Below are positions 51,709 to 60,256 of a DNA stretch of 64,000 nt, piece by piece. A program made the position numbers and the translations under genes. The notes under the pieces were generated by a model. The model had not been told where the DNA came from. It did no database searches and saw nothing but the letters and a program-made list of their open reading frames with translations. Numbering within the stretch: position 1 is the first letter of the stretch; each line of letters opens with the position of its first letter. Where the stretch lies: positions 124,001 through 188,000 of the forward strand of contig NZ_BSSE01000007.1 in NCBI RefSeq assembly GCF_030268965.1, written 5' to 3'. The DNA is from Microtetraspora sp. NBRC 16547 (GTDB taxonomy: Bacteria; Actinomycetota; Actinomycetes; Streptosporangiales; Streptosporangiaceae).

Positions 51709-53001
51709 GTGACCTCATCGAACGTCGGCGACCTCGACGAGCTCGTCGCCGAGCACGACCGCGCCGTCCGTGACCACGCCGCCCTCGTGGCGCGCGGCCT
51801 GTCGCTCGACCTCACCAGGGGCAAGCCGTCGGCCCGGCAGCTCGACCTGTCCGACGGCCTGCTCGCGCTGCCCGGCGCGGACGACCACACGGCCGCCGAC
51901 GGCACCGACTGCCGCAACTACGGCGGGCTCCAGGGCCTGCCGGAGCTCAGGGAGATCTTCAGCGGGCCCCTGCAGGTGCCCGCCGCCCAGCTCGTGGTGG
52001 GCGGCAGCTCCAGCCTCGCGATGATGCACGACACCGTCGTCCAGGCGCTGCTCAGCCGGCTTCCCGGCGCGGAGCGCCGCTGGGTGGACGAGCCGCGCGT
52101 CGCCTTCCTGTGCCCGGTGCCCGGATACGACCGGCACTTCGCCCTGTGCGAGCGCTTCGGTATCGAGCTGATCCCCGTGCCGATGACGCCCGAAGGCCCC
52201 GACATGGACGTCGTCGAGCGCCTGGTACGCGAGGACGCCCAGGTCAAGGGCATCTGGTGCGTGCCGAAGTACAGCAACCCGGACGGCGTCTCCTACAGCG
52301 ACGAGACCGTGCGGCGCCTGGCCGCCATGCCGGCCGCCGCCCCGGACTTCCGGATCTTCTGGGACAACGCGTACGCGGTGCACCACCTCACGGACACCCC
52401 GGTGGAGATCGCCGACGTCCTGACGCTGTGCGCGGAGCACGGGAACCCGGACCGCGCCTTCGTCTTCGGCTCCACCTCGAAGATCACCTGGGCCGGCGCC
52501 GGCGTGGCGTTCTTCGGGTCCTCGCCCGCCAACGTCGCGTGGTGGATGGCCAACGCGGGCAAGCAGACCATCGGCCCCGACAAGATCAACCAGCTCCGGC
52601 ACGTGCGCTTTCTCAAGGACGCCGAGGGTGTCGCCGCCCACATGCGCCGCCAGCGTGACCTCATCCGGCCGAAGTTCGACGCGGTGAGCCGCATCCTGGA
52701 CAAGGAGCTCGGCGGCACCGGGTTCGCGTCCTGGTCCAGCCCGGCCGGGGGCTACTTCATCAGCCTCGACGTCCCCGAGGGCTGCGCGCGCGACGTGGTG
52801 CGCAAGGCGGCCGAAGCCGGCATCGCACTGACCCCCGCCGGGGCCACCCACCCGTACGGGAACGACCCGCAGGACCGGACCATCCGCATCGCGCCGACGT
52901 ATCCGGACCTGGAGGAGCTCGATCTCGCCATCGAGGGCCTCGCGGTCTGCGTGCGCCTGGTCGCCACCGCCAAGCTGATCGAGAGCGCCTCCGCGATCTG
53001 A
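51709..53001 (+). CDS. PLP-dependent aminotransferase (aspartate aminotransferase-like, MocR-type domain)
   Basis: A 430-residue fold-type I aminotransferase of the actinobacterial AspT-like group. RGLSLDLTRGKPSARQLDLSDGLL is the signature N-terminus. PLP contacts include SSSLAMMHD, the Asn/Asp/Tyr region FRIFWDNAYAVHHL and the Schiff-base lysine in GSTSKITWAGAG. Near the C-terminus, DRTIRIAPTYPDLEEL supplies the substrate-binding Arg. It should interconvert aspartate and oxaloacetate or a related pair. GTG 51709 follows AAGGAAG. No clear operon partner. Confidence 0.9.
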   Translation: MTSSNVGDLDELVAEHDRAVRDHAALVARGLSLDLTRGKPSARQLDLSDGLLALPGADDHTAADGTDCRNYGGLQGLPELREIFSGPLQVPAAQLVVGGSSSLAMMHDTVVQALLSRLPGAERRWVDEPRVAFLCPVPGYDRHFALCERFGIELIPVPMTPEGPDMDVVERLVREDAQVKGIWCVPKYSNPDGVSYSDETVRRLAAMPAAAPDFRIFWDNAYAVHHLTDTPVEIADVLTLCAEHGNPDRAFVFGSTSKITWAGAGVAFFGSSPANVAWWMANAGKQTIGPDKINQLRHVRFLKDAEGVAAHMRRQRDLIRPKFDAVSRILDKELGGTGFASWSSPAGGYFISLDVPEGCARDVVRKAAEAGIALTPAGATHPYGNDPQDRTIRIAPTYPDLEELDLAIEGLAVCVRLVATAKLIESASAI

Positions 53002-53090
53002 CGGGGAGCGTACGCGAGCCGATCAGGCCGCCCCGCGACCTGATCGGTTACATCCGCGCCGCGCCGGGCAGTCGAAGGTCCTCCTAAAAA

Positions 53091-53105
53091 GGGACGAAAT
53101 GTCCC
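53091..53105. promoter_or_regulatory. Perfect GGGAC-N5-GTCCC palindrome upstream of the M50-CBS gene
   Basis: GGGAC (53091-53095) and GTCCC (53101-53105) around a 5-bp AT-rich centre, 36 bp before the start codon. The mycobacterial DosR box, from memory, is TTSGGGACTWWAGTCCCSAA, with a 4-bp centre, so this is similar but one base longer. Confidence 0.5.
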
Positions 53106-53140
53106 TGCCGGGACGGGCCCTTCGGGCGGATGGTGGATAT

Positions 53141-54259
53141 ATGAAGCAGAGTCTGCGCCTCGGGCAGGTCGCCGGCATCCCGGTGGGGGTCCACTGGTCG
53201 GTGCTGGTCATCGCCGCCCTCATCGCGGCCAGTCTCGGCGGTGGCGTACTGCCCGGCGCGGCTCCCGGTCAGGTGCCCGGGCTGTACTGGACGATCGCCG
53301 TGGCGACCTCGGTGCTGTTCCTCGCTTCGCTGCTGGCCCACGAGCTGGCGCACGCGCTGGTCGCCCGGTGGCGGGCCGTTCCGGTGCAGTCGATCACGCT
53401 CTGGCTCTTCGGCGGCGTCACCCAGATGCAGGGCGAGGCGCGGACTCCGCGCAACGAGCTGGAGATCTCGGTGGTCGGCCCGCTGACCAGCCTGGCCGTC
53501 GCGGGGCTCGCCTTCGTCATGGCCGCGTTCATGCCGGGGCCGCGTCTGGTGCTGTCCGCGCTCATGTGGCTGGCACTGATGAACCTCCTGCTCGGCGTCT
53601 TCAACATGCTTCCCGGCGCGCCGCTCGACGGCGGCCGGGTGCTGCACGCGGTGCTGTGGTGGCGCACGCGTGACCGGGCCAGGGCCGACCGGGCCGCCGC
53701 ACGCGCCGGTCAGGGGCTCGGGCTTCTGCTGGTCGGCCTGGGCATGGCCGAGGTCTTGTTCACCTCATGGGCCGGCGGCCTCTGGCTCATGATCATCGGA
53801 TGGTTCCTCGCCGGTGCGGCCGGCACCGAGATGGCCGCGCGATCCGCCCGCGAGGGGCTCGGGGGCGTGCGGATCAGGGACGTGATGACCCCGCTGCCCG
53901 ACCTGGCCCCCGCCTGGCTGGACGTGGAGGAGTTCGTCTCCGGCGTCGCGTCCCGGTCGCACCAGTCGGTGTTCCCCGTGGTCGCCTTCGGGGGCGAGCC
54001 CATCGGTTACGTCAACCTGGAGGCGCTGGCCGCCGTGCCGCCCTCCCAGCGTGGCTCGACCCGCTTGGACCGCCTGGCCCGGCCGCTGCCGCCCGACCGG
54101 ATCCTCGGACCGGACGACGACGCCGCCACGCTGCTCGAACGGCCGACCATGGGGCCGATGGTCGCCCTCGTCATCGAGGGAGGACACGTCGCGGGCATGG
54201 TCACCGCACAGGACCTGTCCAGGATGGTACGGCTGGCGCTCCTGCGCCGGGCGAGCTGA
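53141..54259 (+). CDS. Site-2 protease family (M50) with CBS domains, Rv2625c-like
   Basis: A 372-residue membrane metalloprotease. Zinc site HELAH (about 68-72 region, LLAHELAHALVARW) and the second motif NMLPGAPLDGGRVLHA are intact. The C-terminal 130 residues form two CBS-like halves (IRDVMTPLPDLAP; GPMVALVIEGGHVAGMVTAQDLSRM). The M50-CBS arrangement matches mycobacterial Rip3/Rv2625c, a DosR-regulon member (established knowledge). ATG 53141 is chosen. A palindromic GGGAC-N5-GTCCC lies 36 bp upstream, suggesting hypoxia or redox control. Confidence 0.9.
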   Translation: MKQSLRLGQVAGIPVGVHWSVLVIAALIAASLGGGVLPGAAPGQVPGLYWTIAVATSVLFLASLLAHELAHALVARWRAVPVQSITLWLFGGVTQMQGEARTPRNELEISVVGPLTSLAVAGLAFVMAAFMPGPRLVLSALMWLALMNLLLGVFNMLPGAPLDGGRVLHAVLWWRTRDRARADRAAARAGQGLGLLLVGLGMAEVLFTSWAGGLWLMIIGWFLAGAAGTEMAARSAREGLGGVRIRDVMTPLPDLAPAWLDVEEFVSGVASRSHQSVFPVVAFGGEPIGYVNLEALAAVPPSQRGSTRLDRLARPLPPDRILGPDDDAATLLERPTMGPMVALVIEGGHVAGMVTAQDLSRMVRLALLRRAS

Positions 54260-54359
54260 CAGCGTGCCAGACGTGCCAGCGGGGGCCGACGCGTGACCGC
54301 GCCCTTAAAGGGAAGAGGACCGCCCAGGACCGGGGAACGACGGTGAGGAGGAGACGGCG

Positions 54360-55184
54360 ATGCGAGCCGATGAGTCCCAGCGGCCTGTGGTGGTCGGATA
54401 CGACGGATCGGCCTGCAGCGAGTGGGCCCTGCGCCTGGCGGTGCGCGAGGCGCAGCTGAGGTACGCGCCTCTCGTGGTGACCCACGCCTGGCAGTGGCCG
54501 TTCGCCGTCAAGCCCAGCGACCCCTCGGTGATCGAGACCGTACGGCACACGGCCGAGTTCGTCATAGGCAAGGGCGTCACCCTGGCAGCCACGCTGGCTC
54601 CCCATCTGGAGGTCAGGGCCCGGCTGGAACGGGGTTCCGCGGCGTCGGTCCTGCTCACCGAGGCGGCGGCGGAGGAGCTGATCGTCCTGGGCACCCGCGG
54701 GACGGGTGGCTTCGAGCGGCTCAGGGTCGGCGCGACCGCGGCCCAGGTCGCCGGCCACGCGCCCTGCCCGGTGATCCTCGTGAGCGGGCCGATCCCCGAG
54801 GCCGGGCGCGTCGTCGTCGGAGTGGACGACTCCCCGCAGAGCGGAAGGGTGCTGGGCTTCGCCCTGGAGGAGGCGAGCCTGCGCCGCAGCGACGTGCTGG
54901 CCGTGCACGCGTGGACGGAGGGGGACCAGCCGTCCCGCGAGGCCGCGGCCCGCTTCCAGCGGATCGTGGCGCCGTGGTGCGAGAAGTACCCGCAGGTGCA
55001 GGTCTTCACCTCCTTCGCCGAATGGCCGGCGGAGGAGGCCCTGCTCACCGTGAGCGGTGACGCCGCTCTCCTCGTCATCGGCAACCGCGCGCACCGCGAA
55101 CCGGCGCGGGTCACGCTCGGCCTGGTCACCCAGTCCGTGCTGCACGACGCGCTCTGCCCCGTCGCGGTCATCCCCCAGAGCTGA
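54360..55184 (+). CDS. Universal stress protein, two tandem USP domains
   Basis: A 274-residue protein with two USP domains (about 8-142 and 150-274). The first has VVGYDGSACSEWALRLAV and an intact nucleotide loop VLGTRGTGGFERLRVGATA. The second has VVGVDDSPQSGRVLGFAL, but its loop reads IGNRAHREPARVTLGLVT and is degenerate, so only the first may bind ATP. Mycobacterial Rv2623 has the same tandem form and is DosR-controlled. A GAGGAGGAG site precedes ATG 54360. It follows the M50-CBS gene by 100 bp. Confidence 0.9.
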   Translation: MRADESQRPVVVGYDGSACSEWALRLAVREAQLRYAPLVVTHAWQWPFAVKPSDPSVIETVRHTAEFVIGKGVTLAATLAPHLEVRARLERGSAASVLLTEAAAEELIVLGTRGTGGFERLRVGATAAQVAGHAPCPVILVSGPIPEAGRVVVGVDDSPQSGRVLGFALEEASLRRSDVLAVHAWTEGDQPSREAAARFQRIVAPWCEKYPQVQVFTSFAEWPAEEALLTVSGDAALLVIGNRAHREPARVTLGLVTQSVLHDALCPVAVIPQS

Positions 55185-55203
55185 CGGTTCCTCTACGTTC
55201 GGT

Positions 55204-55281
55204 CCTCTGCGTTCGGTTCCCCGAGGGCGCAGCGGGCCGCAGAGGCCGGAGAATCCGGAGAATCCGGAGAGGCCGCAGAGG
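55204..55281. repeat. Short repeats and possible terminator between the USP and nitroreductase genes
   Basis: CCTCTGCG (55204-55211) can pair with CGCAGAGG (55238-55245) or with a second copy at 55274-55281. Between the two later copies, CCGGAGAAT is repeated in tandem. The genes are convergent here, so a terminator role is plausible but weak. Confidence 0.4.
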
Positions 55282-55291
55282 TCCGGGAGAT

Positions 55292-56299
55292 TCAGACGCG
55301 CAGGAGCGGCATGAGCCGCTCCTCCTTCCGTGAGTCCTGGAGCAGCAGCTCGCCCGCCGGGCGACGCGGCGCGCGCGGCACGACCGGGCCGTACCCGAAC
55401 CTGATGATCATCTGAGCGTGGCCGCGGGCGTGCCTCGGGTCCGTACGGCGGCGCATGTCGCGCAGGTCGAGCGGCTGGTTGAGGAACGAGGCGGAGATGC
55501 CGCGGCACGTCGCCATGAGCAGCACCCGCTGGAGCGCCTGGCCGGCGTGCAGCCAGTCCACGGGCCGGTCTCCCCGGGTGGTGAGCACGGCGAGCTGCGG
55601 GCGCGACTCGAAGCGGTCCACTCGGCGGCTCTGTCCCCGGTGGCCGATCCCGAAGTCGCGGACGGGGGCGGGATCGCGGTCCGGCCGCGGCCCGTGGACG
55701 TGGCGCGGGACGCCGTCGAACAGCGCGCGGCCCGCCGTCCACGCCGCCAGCTCGGCGAGGTAGCCACGGTCGCCGGCCAGCTCGTCGCTAGCCACGGCGA
55801 CCTGTTCGAGGAGCTCTCCGGCCGCCTCGTCGTCGAGGGGGACCAGGTTGGCGCCCTCGCGGCTGGCGGCGATGCGCAGGCCGGCCAGGACGGAGGGCGG
55901 GACCAGGCGGTCGTCGAAGGGCTCCCGGTTGGTCCGCCGCACCCTGATCGCCGAGTAGAGGGAACGCTCGGTCGCGTTGGCCGGCGTCGACTCGGTCATC
56001 CTGATCGAGGCGAGGAGCGTCGGGTCGTCCGTGTCGGGCAGGAGGGACACCGTGGGGCGGTAGCCGCCGATCCTGACCGCCAGCCTGAGGTTGAACAGGG
56101 CCGCGCCGCAGCTGACGTGCATCGACCGGCCTCGGGGATCGCTGACCCGCAACCGGCGGCTCGGATCGCACAGCAACTCGGCCACGTCGTCGCCGACGGT
56201 CCGGAGGCGCCAGGGCTGGGTGTTGAGCACGGACGGAGCCTGCTCCGCCGCCACCAGCAGGTACTGCACGCCGAGATCGGACGCCAGGGGCGAGAGCAT
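55292..56299 (-). CDS. Acg-family FMN nitroreductase-like protein
   Basis: A 335-residue protein of the Acg/nitroreductase-like family (mycobacterial Rv2032, Rv3127 and Rv3131). LLVAAEQAPSVLNTQPWRLR is the usual N-terminus. RVRRTNREPFDDRLVPP, then DWLHAGQALQRVLLMATCRGISASFLNQPLD, and the C-terminal RFGYGP region support the call. Acg proteins bind FMN but lack known nitroreductase activity. ATG 56299 has a GAGGAGG site; the frame to 56404 runs through the DosR-like box. This gene completes a dormancy-like set with the M50-CBS and USP genes. Confidence 0.87.
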   Translation of the reverse strand: MLSPLASDLGVQYLLVAAEQAPSVLNTQPWRLRTVGDDVAELLCDPSRRLRVSDPRGRSMHVSCGAALFNLRLAVRIGGYRPTVSLLPDTDDPTLLASIRMTESTPANATERSLYSAIRVRRTNREPFDDRLVPPSVLAGLRIAASREGANLVPLDDEAAGELLEQVAVASDELAGDRGYLAELAAWTAGRALFDGVPRHVHGPRPDRDPAPVRDFGIGHRGQSRRVDRFESRPQLAVLTTRGDRPVDWLHAGQALQRVLLMATCRGISASFLNQPLDLRDMRRRTDPRHARGHAQMIIRFGYGPVVPRAPRRPAGELLLQDSRKEERLMPLLRV

Positions 56300-56390
56300 C
56301 GAGGGCCTCCTCGGGATAGACGGATCTCGCACAGAGCCAGACTTCGCCGTATCCACCGGGGAGACCAGTGCCGACGGCCCCCGCGCCGCC

Positions 56391-56405
56391 GGGACTTTGG
56401 TCATC
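56391..56405 (-). promoter_or_regulatory. DosR-box-like GGGACTTTGGTC upstream of the Acg gene
   Basis: GGGACTTTGGTCATC read on the plus strand matches the first ten or so positions of the mycobacterial DosR box, with a degraded second half. It lies about 90 bp upstream of the Acg-type start codon. Confidence 0.5.
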
Positions 56406-56443
56406 AGGCCCCGCCTGACCGCCCGCCTGACCGGGCGAACCGG

Positions 56444-57358
56444 TCAGGCGGGCTCGTGCAGCCAGCAGGCGACCGGCCCGAACTCGGGCTCACGCTCCCT
56501 GCAGACGTCCATCACCTTCGGGCAGCGGGGGTGGAACCGGCAGCCGCGCGGCGGCGCCGCCGGATCGGGAACGTCCCCCGGGAGCTCGGCCGGCAGCACG
56601 CCGGCCCCGTCCGGCGCGGGAATGGCGCCGAGCAGCGCCCGCGTGTACGGGTGCCGGGGGTCGGCCCAGACCTCGTCGGTGCGGCCGATCTCCACGATCT
56701 TCCCCAGGTACATCACCGCGATCCGGTCGGCGATCAGCCGTACCACGGACAGGTCGTGGCTGATGAAGAGCAGGCCCGCCCCCGACTCGACCGCGAGGTC
56801 CCGCATCAGGCGGGCGACCTGCGCCTGCGCCGAGGCGTCGAGCGCCGAGATCGGCTCGTCGCCGATCAGCAGCGACGGCCGGGCGGCCAGGGCCCTGGCG
56901 ATCGCGATGCGCTGGCGCTGGCCGCCGGAGAACTCGTGCGGGTACCTGGTCGCGAACTCGCGCGGCAGGCCGACCCGGTCGAGCAGGTCGGCGGGCGTGG
57001 TCGAGGCGTCCGCGGCGGCGCGCAGCCCGTCCGCGATCTGGTCGCCCACCCGCCGCCGCGGGTTCAGCGACGCGTACGGGTCCTGGAAGACCATCTGGAT
57101 GCCGGTCAACGACCGGTCCCTGCGGCGCAGGCCGAGCGGTGCCACCGGACGGCCCTGGAACGCGATGGTCCCCGAGGCCGGGCGGCCGATTCCGCACACC
57201 GCGCGGGCCAGCGTCGACTTGCCGCACCCGGACTCGCCGACGAGGCCGACCACCTCCCCGGCGGCGACGCTCAGGCTGGCCCCGGCCACGGCCCGCACCA
57301 CGGGGCGTCCGGGCGTCCGGTGCTCGACGACGAGGTCGTCCACGGTCAGCAGTGTCAT
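56444..57358 (-). CDS. Peptide ABC transporter ATPase (DppF/OppF-like)
   Basis: A 304-residue ABC ATPase. Walker A GESGCGKST, Q-loop MVFQDPYASLNP, signature EFSGGQRQRIAIARAL, Walker B LLIGDEPISALD and the H-loop ISHDLSVV are complete. The C-terminal CRFHPRCPKVMDVCRE is the cysteine motif of the oligopeptide/dipeptide family. It is the last gene of a five-gene operon, overlaps the previous ATPase by ATGA and should pair with it as a heterodimer. Confidence 0.93.
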   Translation of the reverse strand: MTLLTVDDLVVEHRTPGRPVVRAVAGASLSVAAGEVVGLVGESGCGKSTLARAVCGIGRPASGTIAFQGRPVAPLGLRRRDRSLTGIQMVFQDPYASLNPRRRVGDQIADGLRAAADASTTPADLLDRVGLPREFATRYPHEFSGGQRQRIAIARALAARPSLLIGDEPISALDASAQAQVARLMRDLAVESGAGLLFISHDLSVVRLIADRIAVMYLGKIVEIGRTDEVWADPRHPYTRALLGAIPAPDGAGVLPAELPGDVPDPAAPPRGCRFHPRCPKVMDVCREREPEFGPVACWLHEPA

Positions 57359-58197
57359 GCCGGCTCCCCTTCGGAAGGCTCGGTCCCTGTGGTCTCGGCA
57401 CCCGCGTTCTCGGGGAGGGCGTCGAGCAGCGCGCGGGTGTAGGCGTGACGCGGCTCGCGCAGCACCTGGCCGCGCGGTCCGGTCTCCACGACCAGGCCGT
57501 CCTTCATCACGCTCACCTCGTCGGCGACCGCCGACATCACGCCGAGGTCGTGGGTGACGAGCAGCACGGCCAGGCCGAGGTCGTCGCACAGGCCGCGCAG
57601 CAGCCGCAGGATCCCCGCCTGGACGGTCACGTCGAGGGCGGTCGTCGGCTCGTCCGCGATGAGCACCTTCGGCGAGCAGGCGAGCGCGACCGCGATCGCG
57701 ATGCGCTGGCGCATGCCGCCGGAGAACTGGTGCGGATAGCGGTCGATCGCCTCCTCCGGCCCGGGGATGCGGACCTTGCGCATCAGGTCGATCGCCCGCT
57801 CCCGCGCCTCGCGGCGGCCGAGCCGGAGGTGGTGGCGCATGTGCTCGGTGAGCTGCCGCCCCACCGACAGCATGGGATGCAGGCTGGTCGCCGGGTCCTG
57901 GAAGACCATGGCGACCTCGGCGCCCCGTACGGCGTTGAGTTCCTTGGCGGGGAGGGACAGTAGGTCACGGCCGGCCAACTCGATCCGGCCCGTCGTACGG
58001 GCTCCGTGGGGGAGCAGGCCGAGCACGGCGAGGCCGGTCATGGTCTTGCCGGAGCCGCTTTCGCCGGCCAGGCCGTGTACCTGGCCCGGTCGCAGGGCGA
58101 TGTCCACTCCGCGCAGGATCTCTTTGCCGTGGATGGCGACGGTGAGATCGGAGATGGTGAGGACGCCGTTCGCGGAGGTCTCCCCGGCGGTTTCCAC
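57355..58197 (-). CDS. Peptide ABC transporter ATPase (DppD/OppD-like)
   Basis: A 280-residue ABC ATPase. Walker [10 protein letters not shown] is followed by Q-loop [12 protein letters not shown], signature [16 protein letters not shown], Walker [13 protein letters not shown] and H-loop VTHDLGVM. It lacks the C-terminal CxxxxxC motif of its partner. GTG 58197 is preferred (GAGGAGAG site); TTG 58248, overlapping the permease stop, is an alternative that would add a Gln/Thr/Gly-Arg repeat. Confidence 0.9.
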   Translation of the reverse strand: METAGETSANGVLTISDLTVAIHGKEILRGVDIALRPGQVHGLAGESGSGKTMTGLAVLGLLPHGARTTGRIELAGRDLLSLPAKELNAVRGAEVAMVFQDPATSLHPMLSVGRQLTEHMRHHLRLGRREARERAIDLMRKVRIPGPEEAIDRYPHQFSGGMRQRIAIAVALACSPKVLIADEPTTALDVTVQAGILRLLRGLCDDLGLAVLLVTHDLGVMSAVADEVSVMKDGLVVETGPRGQVLREPRHAYTRALLDALPENAGAETTGTEPSEGEPA

Positions 58198-58244
58198 GGC
58201 GCTCTCCTCGCGTCGCCCGGTCTGTCGCCCTGTCTGTCGCTCGG

Positions 58245-59150
58245 TCAAATGGCACGCTCCTTGATGGCGCGGGCGGTCCGGGGGTCGAGCGCGTCGCGCA
58301 GCGTGTCCCCGAGGAAGTTGAACGCGAGCACGACCGTCAGGATGGCGAGACCGGGGAAGGTCGCCACCCACCAGCTGTCGAAGACCTCCACGCCGGAGGC
58401 GACCATCGCGCCCCACTCCGGAGACGGCGGCTTGGCGCCGAGACCGAGGAAGGACAGGCCGGACAGCAGCAGCAGCGCGGTGCCGATGTCGAGCGTCGCG
58501 AGCACCAGGACGGGGCCGGTGACGTTCGGCAGCACGTCCACGCGGAGCGAGCGCCAGGCCGAGAAGCCGAGCAGCCGCCCGCTCAGCACGAACTCGCGCT
58601 CGCGGATGCCGAGCACCAGGCCGCGCGTCACGCGGGCGTAGGCCGGCCAGGCGACGATGAGCACGGCGATCACCGCGTTGCCGAGGCTCGCGCCGAGGGC
58701 GGCGGCCACCACCATGGCGAGGATGATCGTCGGGAAGGCGAACACGAGATCCGCCAGCCGCATGATCGTCTCGTCCACCCATCGGCCGAAATATCCGGCG
58801 CAGGCGCCGAGCAGGCCCCCGATCAGCACCGAGAGCACCACCAGCAGCAGCGTCAACGGGATCGAGACGCGGGCGCCGTACAGCACGCGGCTCAGGATGT
58901 CGCGGCCGAGCTGGTCGGTGCCGAACCAGTGACCCGGCCCGGGCGGGGCCAGCCGGGGCAGCTCCTGGGCGAGCGGGTCGTGCGGGGCCAGCACCGGCGC
59001 GGCCAGCGCGATCACGATCCAGGCGAACGCGACCACGCCGCCGACGATCGCCAGCGGCTGCCGCCACGCCTCGGGGAGCCGCCGTGTCAGCCCCCCTGTC
59101 CGCCCTCCTGTCCGCCCTCCTGCCGGCCCCCCTGTCAGTCGTCGTCTCAC
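58245..59150 (-). CDS. Peptide ABC transporter permease (DppC/OppC-like)
   Basis: A 301-residue membrane protein with about six helices. The family signatures are GTDQLGRDILSRVLYGARVSI and the EAA-like loop with REREFVLSGRLLGFSAWRSLRVDVLPN. The first 25 residues carry a short GGRTGG repeat. GTG 59150 overlaps the stop of the preceding permease (GTGA). It forms the channel with the DppB-like subunit. Confidence 0.92.
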   Translation of the reverse strand: MRRRLTGGPAGGRTGGRTGGLTRRLPEAWRQPLAIVGGVVAFAWIVIALAAPVLAPHDPLAQELPRLAPPGPGHWFGTDQLGRDILSRVLYGARVSIPLTLLLVVLSVLIGGLLGACAGYFGRWVDETIMRLADLVFAFPTIILAMVVAAALGASLGNAVIAVLIVAWPAYARVTRGLVLGIREREFVLSGRLLGFSAWRSLRVDVLPNVTGPVLVLATLDIGTALLLLSGLSFLGLGAKPPSPEWGAMVASGVEVFDSWWVATFPGLAILTVVLAFNFLGDTLRDALDPRTARAIKERAI

Positions 59151-60256
59151 GAGATTCTCACTCTGGGGTCGATGACGCCGTACAGAACGTCCACGATCAG
59201 GTTGATGACGAGGTAGACCACGCCCACCACCAGGCCGACGCCCATCACGGCGGGCAGGTCGAGGGAGGTCGCGCTCTTGTAGGCGTACTGGCCGATGCCG
59301 GGCCAGGCGAAGATCGCCTCGACCAGCACGGTGCCGGACAGCAGGCTGCCGAAGGCGAGGCCCGCGACCGTGATGACCGGGACCAGCGCCGACCGCAGGA
59401 CGTACCGGAACAGGATGACCCGGGCGGGCAGGCCCTTCGCACGGGCCGCCCGGACGTAGTCCTGGCCGAGCACTTCCAGCACCGCCGACCGGGTGAACCG
59501 GGTGAGCAGGCCGATGGTGTAGAGCGCGAGGACCAGCGCCGGGGTGACCAGGTGACCGGCCGCCGAGGCGAACACGTCCCACTGGCCGGACAGTGCCGCG
59601 TCGATCGTGTACAGACCGGTGACGTGCGGCGGCGGCGTCATGCCGGGGTCGATCCTGCCGCTGCCCGGGGTGATCTGTAGCCGGTAGAAGAAGACGTAGA
59701 ACGCCACCAGCGCCAGCCAGAACGTCGGCACCGAGATGCCGAACAGGCTGGTCACGCGCAGGATGTGGTCCGACAGCCGGTCGCGGCGCAGCGCGGCGAC
59801 GACACCGAACGCGACCCCCAGCACCAGCGAGATCAGGATGGCCGCGCCGGCCAGCTCCAGCGTCGCGGGCACGAACTCGGCGAGGTCGTCGGCCACCGGG
59901 CGGTGGCTCTGCTGGCTCTGGCCGAAGTCCCCGCGCAGCACCCCGGAGAGGTGGATCAGGTACTGCTCGGGGAGCGGCTTGTCCAGACCGTGGTCCGCGC
60001 GCCACTGCGCCACGATCGCCGGATCGCCGATGGCGCGCTGACCCAGGTTCGCCGCGGCGGGGTCGCCGGGGACCAGGTTCGTCAGGAGGAACGTGACGAG
60101 CGTGATGCCCAGGGCGAGCAGCAGCGCCGTGACGATCCTGCGGACCAGGAACCGGACGAACGGACGCCGACGCGCGGCGCGGCCCCGCCGCGTGTTCTCG
60201 CTGGGCAGGGCCGCGCCGCCGTCCTGGTCCTTACTTGGCACCGAGGTCGGCGACAT
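59147..60256 (-). CDS. Peptide ABC transporter permease (DppB/OppB-like)
   Basis: A 369-residue membrane protein with about six helices. It begins with a long basic tail (to about residue 35), then FLVRRIVTALLLALGITLVTFLLTNLVPGDPA. The EAA loop is near QDYVRAARAKGLPARVILFRYVLRSALVPV. The ATG at 60256 overlaps the end of the substrate-binding gene by 26 bp; a GTG at 60241 is a shorter alternative. Confidence 0.92.
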   Translation of the reverse strand: MSPTSVPSKDQDGGAALPSENTRRGRAARRRPFVRFLVRRIVTALLLALGITLVTFLLTNLVPGDPAAANLGQRAIGDPAIVAQWRADHGLDKPLPEQYLIHLSGVLRGDFGQSQQSHRPVADDLAEFVPATLELAGAAILISLVLGVAFGVVAALRRDRLSDHILRVTSLFGISVPTFWLALVAFYVFFYRLQITPGSGRIDPGMTPPPHVTGLYTIDAALSGQWDVFASAAGHLVTPALVLALYTIGLLTRFTRSAVLEVLGQDYVRAARAKGLPARVILFRYVLRSALVPVITVAGLAFGSLLSGTVLVEAIFAWPGIGQYAYKSATSLDLPAVMGVGLVVGVVYLVINLIVDVLYGVIDPRVRIS

